DNA from: Cycas panzhihuaensis
Taxonomy: Eukaryota > Cycadophyta
Direction of reading: 5' to 3'
Assembly: GCA_023213395.1 (NCBI GenBank)
Contig: CM041465.1
Span: 97,471,741 to 97,535,740 of the forward strand
Length of the DNA stretch: 64,000 nucleotides
The notes beneath the pieces are model-generated. The model was not told the DNA's origin and ran no database searches. It saw nothing but the letters and a program-made list of their open reading frames with translations. A program made the position numbers and the translations under genes. Shown here piece by piece: positions 54,071 through 64,000 of the stretch. Positions within the stretch are counted from its first letter, which is position 1. Every line of letters begins with the position of its first letter.

Positions 54071-55043
54071 TAATATATTATGTTAGAGTGTAAGCCTTAT
54101 TATCATCTAACTCAAGTCAAAGAGACTACTAGATTTTGTACTATGGAGCATAAAAGTATATTTATTTCTAGAAGTATAACTTTGATACATAAAGTACAAA
54201 TCATACTAGTATGGAGATCATCCTTGGAGATGCTCCAATGTCACTGGTGGAAGGTGTTAGTGAAGTTTTCTTAGTAGGTGGTAACTTTACATACCTAAGA
54301 TGCAATTGAATTTGCTTTCGACCTAACAAATCTATAAATAAGGAATGAAGGTGGAGCTTTATTATAATAGATGTTTAATTAAGAATCCTAAGTAGAATTT
54401 CTCTATTATTATTACTCGAAATGTTAGAGATAACTTTTGGGTGTTTAAGAAGTTTCAATCTAAGAAGTCTTATGCTTTTATTTCTAGTACATATAATGTG
54501 AGCAATTTATGGCATGATCACCTAAGCCACCTAAACTATAGAATCATCATACTATTAAAAAAGTTGAGAATGGTGGAAGAAGTATCATCTATTTTATGTT
54601 TAATTAATATTTGTGAAGTGTGTATGTATGGGAAGCATCATCACTATACTTTTACTTGTACAATACCTAGAAAGCTAAGGAGAAGCTTAAGCTTATATAT
54701 ACAGACGTAATGGGACCACTCCCAAATCCTTTAATATTAGGAGCTCAGTATATCTTAGTGTTTGTAGATGACTACACTAAGAAGGCCTAGGTATACTTAT
54801 TCAAAACTAAGTTAGATTTGCTTGATTATTTCTATGAAACAAAGCAAGTATAGAAAATAAGAGTGATAAGAAGATTAAGATATTAAGAAGTAATAATGGT
54901 AAGGAATATGATAATTTATGTATTTAATCAGTTCTATCAAAATTATGATATAAAATGGGAGATTATTATCCCATATACCACACAATAAAATGGTGTTTAT
55001 AAAAGAAAAAATCATATCATAATAGAGATGTCAAGGTGTATGG
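54071..55043 (+). pseudogene. copia pre-integrase and integrase fragment of element E
   Basis: The open stretch 54,441-54,710 has the pre-integrase block (LWHDHLSHLNYR) and a CEVCMYGKHHH zinc-like motif. A frame change follows, then a YTDVMGPLPN block with the first Asp (about 54,695-54,725) and LVFVDDYTKKA near 54,755. Further on a PYTT-NGV.KR block lies near 54,975-55,005. The region ends with IIEMSRCMV at 55,042, where element C interrupts it. Confidence 0.72.
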
Positions 55044-57806
55044 TGTTATTTCTCGACTATCAGGAATGGATCAGGAGACGACGATGTATAAATAAGTGAA
55101 GGTATGCATCTCTCTCTCCACTCATAGTTTTAGAGTTATATTATTGAGATTAGGATGATGTTTTAATATATATTTAATACTTGTTTGATTTTTCTGCCTC
55201 CTCCTTTATGTTGATGATAATGGCCCTAATGTCCTAAATCATGGCATAACGGTCAGCAAGGTGACCCCTCTACTATCCCTACAATTTTGTTTTTGTCATA
55301 TTTTCAACCCATGTCTACTTGTTCAGCTTTGTCTTCTACTTTGACTACATATAGTCTATTATTTGGTGACATTAGGATTAGTCTATAGGAGCTCAAAGTG
55401 ATGATATATAGATTTGAGGCCAATTTTTGATAAAATGTTATAATATCATATTATTTTTCATTAATAATAATGGTATCATGGAGTATTTCATGGTATTGTG
55501 AACAAGTTTGTGGTACTATAGAAAACTCTATCATATGACTATTACAACAGTTAATTGTGACCAACAACATTCAAATTGAGTATTTATTACCTCCTTATCA
55601 AACCTAGTAGGCCATGGTAAGCCTAAGTCAGTTTGCAACAATCTAGGGAGGCCTCTTAAACTATCAAACTACTATTTTTTTGAATTTGGGATCAATTTGT
55701 TTATGGAAAGTCCATGGTTTCTTGGTAATGGTTTCTCACATGAAACCACCATCCTAACACCTTTAACTCTTATATATAAAACCCCTCATTTTTTAGGAGG
55801 AGGGGTCTAGATTTTGATTAGATTGATTCTACATTCTCATTCTTAGGATTCAACACTTTAGAATACTTTCATTCTTAGCTCTATTCTCTCAAGGATTAAT
55901 TATACACACCAATTAGAAGATCATTCATGACTTATTCCTAGAGATATTCTTCTCTTAACTCTTCATTTAGAGGATTATCATTCTATTCTCTATAAACACA
56001 TGATGATGTAATAGGGATCTACTTCATTTGGCTTAGAGTACTAGGGAATTACTGCTATCTCGTTGAAAGAGGACTTAGAAAGAATCCACCAATAATCTTA
56101 AGGGGTTTGATGAGGTTCACTTGGGTATTTATTGGCTCCAACTCACCCCTCACTCCTAGGTAATCTTCCTCATTGATGCATGGTATTGGATCTTCCCTTA
56201 TACACACACTTTACTTCTCTATTTTGGGCCATGTTGCCTTATGTTGAAATGGTTTTACATTAGTAATTACTTTGATGTTCCCATTTGCTTCTTCAATGAT
56301 AGTGTTAAGAACTTGTTGCTATATTTTCACCTCTCTTTCTATAATTATTTACCAAGTTGAAGAGATTTTGGAGGGTTTCCCTTAGCCCAACTAAGGAAAC
56401 CACTTATATTAAGGAGGTTAGTGCTATCCTGAGGCCTCCCTCATCCCCATTTTCTATAATTCATACTTTTTCTTACACTTTATCTCTTTATGGTAAATGT
56501 TCATGCTTGCATGTTATGTATGCATTCTCTTAGTAGTGCATAGGAGATAATATTGTGGATTGTATTATAAACAATATTTATTTTAGGCAACTTTCTAACT
56601 TGCATGCAAGGTGGAGTTCAAGTTTCCCAAGGTGTTCCAAAAGATCTAAAGGTGGATTACACCTTTTAAGGTGAGCACTCTTTGTATTTCACTTATTTCA
56701 TGGCTTTGCTATTTCTGTTTTTTATGCTTTCTTACTAGTTTGATTTGGGATAGGTAAGTGGATCCCCCTCACTTCACCACACCATAGTACAAGAGAGGTT
56801 TCAAGGTGAAGTAAAGGAAAAACAATTCTTACCAATCACCTCTGTTGTGGGTACATTTTCCATCTTCCTTTTTTTATTCCCTTTTTACCTTATGTAGGTT
56901 TCCTCTCTTCTATTATTTTTTGGTTACATAATTTCTTACCACTAATCCTAGAGGAAAAGAAGGAAAACAAAGAAAGAGAAGGGAAAATATAGAGGGAAAG
57001 TAGAAAGAAATGATCAAAAAGAGGTAAAAACCAATAAAAAAAGGAGATTAGAAAAAGAGAAAAATGAACAAAGAAAGATGAATAGTTTATCATCATTCCT
57101 TTATCCACCTTACTTCCTTTTTTTATTACATACATTCACTACCCCTTTTTTCTTTTTCTCCTAAAAGAAAGTAAAGAAGAAGAGAGAAAAAAGAGAATAA
57201 AGGAAGAAGGAGAGAGAGGATTGCATAGTTTCATTGTCTCTTAAATCCCCTTTTGGCATCTATTTCTTCTTAGTTTGCTTTAAATTAATAAAGGACTATA
57301 AAAAGGAAAAGAATAAAAGAGGGTAAAGAGAGCAAGGTTTGGTATTTTTGCACTTTTCTTTTCATATTACTCGGTTGTTTCTTTTTCTTTTGTAATAGGT
57401 ATACAAAGTAATATACATAACCACCTCTTAACTCAAAATAAAGTAAGAGAACAATCTAAAACCATCTACTTTCTTTGTCTATCCTCTCTACCATACCCTC
57501 TCCCTATGAGGAGATCTTCTTGACCATCCACCATAAGAGGATAGGAGAAACCTTACTTAGGCAACCTAGTAACCTAAAGAAGCTAAGCCACCTAAATCTC
57601 ATAGGCCTATTTACCATAAAACTCAAAATCCTACATATGAAAAAGGGAACATGCACCACACAAGTCCTGAATCTACATCCAAGTGGCACACAGACACCCT
57701 CCATGGGAAAACAAGAGATTCACCACATCTCTTTAGGCCCCATACCCTAGGCCTATTTCCCATAGGTGTATGGTTGTCTCTTATTACCCCTAATAGGTGC
57801 ATTTCA
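55044..57806 (+). repeat. 5' LTR of element C
   Basis: 2,763 bp starting TGTTATTTCTC and ending GTGCATTTCA. The start shares the GGAATGGATC core with A and the GGAATGGA core with B and S. A decayed GGTACC repeat block (GGTATCATGG, GGTATTGTGA, GGTACTATAG) lies at about 55,470-55,540. A long purine-rich stretch occupies about 56,945-57,220. No second LTR is present, so the limits rest on comparison with B. Confidence 0.75.
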
Positions 57807-57827
57807 CTAGCAAATATACTGGGGACT
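57807..57827 (+). promoter_or_regulatory. Primer binding site of element C
   Basis: CTAGCAAATATACTGGGGACT after the LTR end aligns with the primer sites of A and B and is decayed at several positions. Confidence 0.6.
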
Positions 57828-58039
57828 CACTAGTAGGGACACCTTAGGGTTCCTTTGGTTTCCTTACACTATCCTCTTCTTTCTATATAAGGTCCTATTA
57901 GGGTGTTACATTGCTTTAAAACTCTTTTTTTAGGTTAATCCTCTTACTTCCTAGGTTCCTTAGTTAATACATGAATGGGATGATTCTCTCATCACCTATG
58001 TGGTCTCCTCCCTTTGGAAGTATAGCCTTCTTACTCCCT

Positions 58040-60660
58040 CATCACTACATCTAACCCATGGTCACTGATGGAGGGATATCTATCTAATTAGGTATACCAT
58101 CCTTATGCCCATGATTGGTCATATCTTAATGCTTCTTATTACCATCAAGACCCTACCTATGGTGGTAATAATCCATTGTATTATCTGGATGAACAACTAG
58201 AAGTCTATCCAGACCTCTACCCCCTTGCTACACATGTCGTATGGGGATCTTATCTCATGAACCCCTCTCACTCTAATGAGAGGGCTCCCATAGATCATCT
58301 TATAGGATTTGGTCAATATGGGGAACCTTCTACATCCTATGATTAAGCTTGCGCTCCTTCTAGAGATGTGGTGGATGTATTAAGGTGATACTTTGAGGCT
58401 GCAAGTGCTCAATCATCTCCTAAGTGGTTGTAGCATTTCCTTCAGAATATGGAACCCTTATCTTTCACTACCATCCCCTTACATCATCACAACTATTATT
58501 TTCCTCACTTTTGGAGATCACTCATATGGCTCTTGTATCTATGAGTTCTCCCTTAACCCAAGGGATATCTCATGACATGCATACCTCTCCCTTTATAAAT
58601 GATCATACTACAACCAGTTATGATGTATATCTATTTGATTCTACCTACTATACCTCCACATCCCTATGATCCAATACATGGAGGCTTTTCTCCTATTTGT
58701 CTTTGACTACTACTTGTGGACACTTCACTTTATATTTCCCCAAGGTATACATCATAACCTTGAGGGTATGGGCGATCAAACCCCTTTCCTACTTATGGGA
58801 TGAACTTGCTCCATTCCTATGGGGTTGCTCCTCCTATTGGGGGACCTTATAGGTAAAACCTTATCCCTAATCCTACATCTCTCATATCATATTCTACCTT
58901 ATGTATAGTTGCTCTGCAAGGGGGACTTGTTCCCCCTTATATTCTACCATCCCATTTTTTTTCCCTTATATGGACATACTCACACCTTTCTACTACCCAT
59001 GTGATATGCCCTTAGTGTGGGTTAAGACCTCCTTGCCCACATCCTTACCTAACACATTCTTATATGGAATTGGTCCCTCCTCATCAATTAAGATGAGCCT
59101 TGTATTCTCTTTATAATTCTACTCTTTACCTCTCACATGTCAGAAGTAGGTACTCGTACCTACCTCCTCCATATTCCTAGGTTGATCCACTAACTCAACT
59201 AGGGGTTCATCCCTTTGTTGACTACTACTTAACCCCATTATCTATTGAGGCCCTTAAGACCAACCTACCACCTCATCCTCCTAAAGTACCTAAATTCAAT
59301 GGTACTTCCTTATAGGACCTAACCAAATATGTTAGGGGCTATGCCATGGTGTGTATTAATTATTAGGCCTATGATCATATTCTTATGAAGCTATTCCTAA
59401 GATCCTTATAGGGTGATGCCCTTAAATGGTTCTATCATCTCCCTACCCACTCCATTTTTACCTTTTAATAGCTAGTTGATAAATTTATCAACTACTTTGA
59501 TGTGGCTAGGCCCTTCTAAAGTGGTGTCAAACCTATTTTATTACTTAAATAAGGCCACAAGGATCTCAACTCTGACCTTGTGAGGTGATTCCATGACTTT
59601 CTCCATTCTTTGTAGGAAACTTTGCTTGAAGAATTGAAGAGGGATATCTTTTTTAATACCTTATACCCTAAGGAACATGTGGAAGTCCTTGAGATAGGAG
59701 CAATTACATGTGATTCTACCATAGCTAAATGCTTGGGGATAAAGGCTATTAAGATCTAAGCTAGTCTTAAGAAACTCCCTAAGTAATTGTGATACCATGA
59801 GGTAGCCCCTCTACCACATGACCAAAAGGATTAGTAGTAGCCTCTAAGTCCTCCTACTGGTATGACCAATAGAACCTTGGACCTCCTTACTTCTATCGTA
59901 CATTCCTTTAGACGTATAGTTAGGGATTTGAAGCTCTAACTAACTCAAACTTCTTTAGAACCACACCAACCCATGCATCAAATGTCCTAAACTTTTCCAC
60001 CTAAAGGTGGGAGGACCTAAACTTCTTAAGAGAGGAAGGAAAGACCCCCTCCTGAAAAGAATTGGTGTTTTGTACATGGAGAGTGCTTACATAAGGATTT
60101 ATAATGCTAGTCGTAACACCCTAAGCTTATTCCATATTATGAATCCTCCCCTTGAAGTGCTTACAAATCCAACCTAGAGCAACCCATTCACTAAGACCCT
60201 TTTCTCAACCATGGTGAATAAGATCAACCTACTCAAACTAGAAGAGTAAGAAATAGGAGGTGATTCCTTATCCCTTTCTGTGACCAAGTAAAGAGGAAGG
60301 GCCCAAGGGATCTATCCTTTCTATTGAGTCTAAGGTCCCAATGCCCTTCATCCTCTCAACCTAAGAACAAAGGGAAGAGAGTGATCTAAATACTTGAGAT
60401 AACTCAAGTGTTCCCTATCACATATTCTCAAGTTGTAAAGGAGGCTGGTGAAGCCCCCACTTTGCAACAAAGGCATCCCATAGACAACCCACATATGGAG
60501 ATTCCTATGGTCTCAAAGACCATTCATGTCAATCCTAGGCATTATGATTTTCAAAGAGCACCTCCTCAATCCACCAGAAAGGGGAAGGCCTTCACCATTA
60601 TCAAAGATCTTCATACCGTATCTGTGGGTATATCCATGATAGATATCCTATAGAGTTGCC
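58040..60660 (+). pseudogene. gag of element C (decayed)
   Basis: Tyr/Pro/Ser-rich N-terminal part (58,080-59,230), then the gag core at 59,265-59,760. That core has HPPKVPKFNGTSL, the MVCINY and AYDHILMKLF blocks, and ALKWFYHLPTHS. A damaged zinc-knuckle-like NWCFVHGECLHKD lies near 60,062-60,100. The pre-protease block with NPRHYDFQRAPPQSTRKGKAF and DLHTVSVGISM falls in the open frame 60,408-60,653. Stops are abundant and several frame changes occur. Confidence 0.78.
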
Positions 60661-62160
60661 CTGAGCAATAGACTCTTCTCCTAAAGGCCCTTAATTAAAA
60701 GGATGGCCCTATCCATTTCATAGGCATGACCTCTCATGGTTCACCCATCATTTCTTTTGACCCAAGGGACCTTCCTTTTACTAGCAAGAGGGAGTGCCAC
60801 TAGCACTACCCCTTCATCATCATTATTAACACTCTTGAGTTTACATTGAAGAGGACCATTATAGATAATGGCTCTTTGGTGAATGCCATGAACATATGCA
60901 CAGTAGAGAAGCTAGGTATAGGGGCCCTCAAACCAATCCTATAGAGGTTCCAAGGCTATGATGGTAGCAAGAAGGCACCACTGGGAATGGTAACACTTCT
61001 ACTCATCTTAGAAGACAAAATGGTATAAACTAATATTATGGTTATTGACATTGATGTGGACTACAACCTCTTATTAGGTCACCCATTGCTTGACTAAATA
61101 GGAATTATTTTCTCTTATAAGTAGGGACAACTCAAGTTTTCTCATAGAGGATAAATAAAGATTATTACCAAAGATCCCCCTCCTAGTTAATCATCCCATC
61201 AATAATGCCAAGCAATCTTTGGGACTAATGAGGATGAAGAACCATATGAACCATTGATCATTGATTTCTTTGATATTGAAAACCCTTAAGAAGGGGAGGA
61301 TGCACCTCCCCCATGACTAAATTTGGTTTATTTTACCCCCATTAGCATAGGGAGCTATGGGTGTTTAGTTGTCTTAAGTGACTGCAAGCTTGATGATGAC
61401 TATAAAGAATTACCTCATCAAATCTCCATCCTTAACATATAGAGGGGACAACCCCTCATCCCCTTGTACATCCCATGTTTTGATGTAGGACCTGTATGGG
61501 GTCAGATGATTTCCACCTAGCTAACATGATTGGGCCTTCTTTTACTTCATCCTAGTGGCCACATACTATCAACCTACTAAAGTATGTGGACCCCTAACCC
61601 ACCTATGAGCATTTTACTCTAGGAGCCCCTCAATCATCATCATCCTTCAAAGATGATAAGGATATTAAGTCCCTTTTTTCTCATGATGGATCTATTATTT
61701 GTGATCTCAACCCTAACAAGTGCTTCCCCACTCAAGTGGGGATATAATATCATAAGAGGGTGTACTCTAACTCTTCAAAAGACTCCCCCTACTATTACAA
61801 CTGACTAGTTAATTGCTACGAGCCTGTCACTCCCCTATTTTCTTCCCAACCTTCTCTCAGAAAGACTATCCATGGGATATATTGCTTTAAGATTGATGAG
61901 GCCTTTTTAGAATACTAGTAGAGGCTATACCTAATTTACCTTTTAGACACCATAAACTTCGTTTTGAGAAGTGTTTGGTTATTAGATCATCCCTGGTTGA
62001 GCATAATTGGCTAATAACTCCTCCTTATCTACCTATTAACTAAGTCTCCTTCCACTTTGAGGAAGGGAATGCCATGTATATAGGGGCAACCAATGACATT
62101 GTCCTTGCCCCTGATAAGGTCATCAAGGTTAGAGTGGAATGCTCTCCTTAATAAATGGAT
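60661..62160 (+). pseudogene. Protease and linker of element C (decayed)
   Basis: Protease active-site region TIIDNGSLVNAM near 60,860-60,895 and the second-half block DVDYNLLLGHPLLD near 61,055-61,096, as in B. The linker keeps YFKIDEAFLE-like and FEEGNAMYIGATNDIVLAPD blocks (about 62,055-62,115), which match the linker of B. Stops are frequent. Confidence 0.75.
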
Positions 62161-62424
62161 GTATATACTAAGTTATTTTAAGAGTTTCATGACATCTTCA
62201 CATGGGACTATTTAGATATGAAGGGTATAAACCCTAATATTGTTACTCATAACCTTACCACTAACTTGGGTTCTCACCCTATGAGGTAAAAATAGCGTCC
62301 CTTATGCCTAAAATTATTAGCTATAGTTAAAATGGAAGTTAAAAAGCTACTAGACATAGGCCTTATCACTTCCATTGACTATCCTAGATGGGTCTCTAAT
62401 ATTGTGGTGTCTTCTCGAGTGGAC
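62161..62424 (+). pseudogene. Reverse transcriptase N-terminus of element C, truncated
   Basis: The Tat-type start (FHDIFTWDYLDMKGINP, about 62,188-62,238) and LLAIVKMEVKKLLDIGLIT up to SIDYPRWVSNIV match B; the similarity stops at about 62,416, before the palm. The break may mark a deletion or another insertion. Confidence 0.78.
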
Positions 62425-64000
62425 CTAAACTAGATATCTCTCAATCAATGGGGTGTTTCCTTTATATCAATTAGAACCAGGAGATATAGGGTTTAAGAAT
62501 ACCTAAGTAACTGCCTTTTCTTAACTCCTAAGAAGGAGTCTTCACCTAGTTATACCATCTAATGAGATATGGATGAAGAATATGATACAAGGATTGGATG
62601 TAAGGTGGGTGGGAGGATCTACTGACATATACAACTAGGTGAAGGAGTTTAATTTTATAACTACTTTAATAATATTTTTAATATCCTTCCTAAGGACTCC
62701 TTTTGTATGATCTTTTCAAGTTTTTGAGTTTTACTTAGATATAAGAAAGGGTAAGCAAATGGAAGGATTATCTTTCTTGATTTGTTTCTTTTTTTTTTTT
62801 TAGTATTTGATTTGTTTTCTTTTTTATTTTGTTCTTCTCTTCTTCTTCTTCTTCTTTTTTTTTTAATTTTGTGTTATACTTAATAAAATAAATCTAGGCA
62901 ATCTATGAAACTAAAAGGCCTACTTTACCTTTAATCAACAAGTAAGGGAAAAAACTAGAACCAGATGCATGCAATGAATTTTTTTGTATCTTTTTTTTTT
63001 TTTACTTTAAAAATAAGAGATGCAAGTGCAAATATGAAATTATCCTTCTACATACAATATGTGTACCTTATAATGAAAGAAAAGATACTTCCAAGAAATA
63101 CAACACATATAATATAATTATTTATAGAAATTTTCAAAGAAATTGACAACATGTAATACTAGTTGAAAGGTTTCATCTTGTACATATGCAATCATTTTTT
63201 TGAATGAATGATCTATAATAAAAAAAAGAGAGATTTCAAAAAGATGTTACTATTGTTTTAAATAACTTTTTAGACCTATGAGGTTATATGTAAATAATAA
63301 ATCTAAATAACAACCCTCATACAAGATACTAGCTTTAAAAATTCTATCTCGATTAGAGCAAGAAAGGCTCCAAAAGGATCCTTAAACCTTTAACAATCTA
63401 AAAAATTAAATATGCATTCACTATTCAACACTTCAAATGCTTTTTTTTAATGGAGAAGAGAAAGTACACTCAAGAGTGAAATCAAGCAAACAACCAAACT
63501 ATGAGATTAAAATCTATTTCTTATTACAAAAATCTACCTCATAATAGTTATTTTTCTTTCAGCTAATCAATCTTTCCTAATGCTTTCCTTTAAAACAAAT
63601 GAAGGAAGAGGAACAACAAATAAGAAGGGCTAAACCACATCTAAATAAAGCCAAAAGAGATGAAAAACTATCTAAAATATAAATTATTCTATAAGAATAG
63701 GAAGGGGTAGCTATGTAAGTGGTGGAAAGATGACCATGCTCCACCTTAGTCTATCCTCTATAAATCCCACAAAGGGCTGACCTTTTAGCAAGTATTTCAA
63801 GCCTGAAAATTTTATATAAAATTACCACAATAATCAACCAAAAGAAAGAGCAAGTTCCAAGTTAAAACAATGTTCAGAAATACTGTGAGATAAATAAAAA
63901 CTACATAGAAAAGACCTTACCCATTTAGAAGAAGTTTGAAGCTAGAAACTTTGAGAAAATCCATAAAAATAAAGATTAAATTATCAATATTTAAATATCA
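62425..64000. other. Unassigned AT-rich DNA with low-complexity tracts
   Basis: No domain is recognised on either strand. Poly-T runs occur near 62,789-62,802 and 62,986-63,003, and a (TTC)n run at about 62,839-62,857. The first 250 bp (ACTCCTAAGAAGGAGTC palindrome near 62,526) look like element leader or LTR sequence but could not be placed. Confidence 0.4.

Larger units (their letters stand above)
51577..55043 (+). mobile_element. Ty1/copia element E, 5' part only
   Basis: LTR (51,577-51,926), primer site, long leader, gag and the first half of integrase. The element is cut at 55,043 by the LTR of Tat-like element C, and its RT, RNase H and 3' LTR are not in the window. The protease region is not recognisable. 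Confidence 0.8.
55044..62424 (+). mobile_element. Tat-like Ty3/gypsy element C, 3' truncated
   Basis: 5' LTR (55,044-57,806), primer site, gag, protease and the first part of RT, then an abrupt end at about 62,416-62,424. Gag and pre-protease blocks align with those of A and B. Everything beyond, including integrase, PMD gene, RNase H and 3' LTR, is missing from the window. It inserted into the integrase of copia element E. Confidence 0.83.

Noticed and set aside
57475-57833. Open frames near the end of the C LTR
   Set aside because: They cross the LTR/primer-site boundary and have no match.

Overview
The window is repeat-filled nuclear DNA of a seed plant with a large, retrotransposon-rich genome. 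The grounds are plant-type Ty1/copia elements with initiator-Met primer sites, Tat-like Ty3/gypsy elements with an extra archaeal-type RNase H, a plant mobile domain (PMD) gene and an endogenous caulimovirid fragment. I see no intact host gene, rRNA, tRNA or CRISPR array. Almost every coding region is a decayed polyprotein. Its in-frame stops sit where Gln, Trp or Arg codons are expected, and catalytic Asp/Glu are often Asn/Lys. This is what C-to-T change on either strand, as in methylated repeats, would leave.

Layout. 1-6.1 kb: remains of a + strand Ty3/gypsy element (RT, then integrase) split by an unidentified insert. 6.1-11.3 kb: a complete copia element (element F) with 541-bp LTRs and a GGGGG target duplication. 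11.3-13.15 kb: unassigned DNA, then a long one-frame decayed reading frame of unknown family. 13.15-21.3 kb: a minus-strand Tat-like element (A) with an internal deletion. 21.3-21.75 kb: an old copia LTR. 22.07-48.6 kb: a copia element (D) carrying two nested insertions. The first, at 24,944-41,353, is a complete 16.4-kb Tat-like element (B) with CTATC target duplications. The second, at 43,089-45,671, is a 2.6-kb solo LTR (S) with GCATC duplications. 48.6-49.0 kb: the integrase/chromodomain end of a chromovirus. 49.4-51.2 kb: an endogenous pararetrovirus fragment. 51.6-55.0 kb: the 5' part of another copia element (E), interrupted by a third Tat-like element (C), which breaks off in RT near 62.42 kb. 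62.4-64 kb: unassigned, AT-rich.

Element B is the most informative object. Its order is LTR, primer site, gag, protease, RT with a degenerate RNase H, integrase, an antisense PMD gene, an archaeal-type RNase H, polypurine tract, LTR. The PMD gene lies head-on to gag-pol. It reads in one frame across a predicted 110-bp GT-AG intron to give a 621-codon product interrupted only by point-mutation stops. Element A keeps a PMD fragment in the same place and orientation next to its own archaeal-type RNase H, so the cargo belongs to the lineage. A GGTACC-centred repeat block of the B LTR, upstream of its G-box and TATA box, recurs inside B directly upstream of the PMD start codon.

All boundaries and homologies were read by eye. 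LTR ends backed by target duplications are firm to the base; other limits are approximate.
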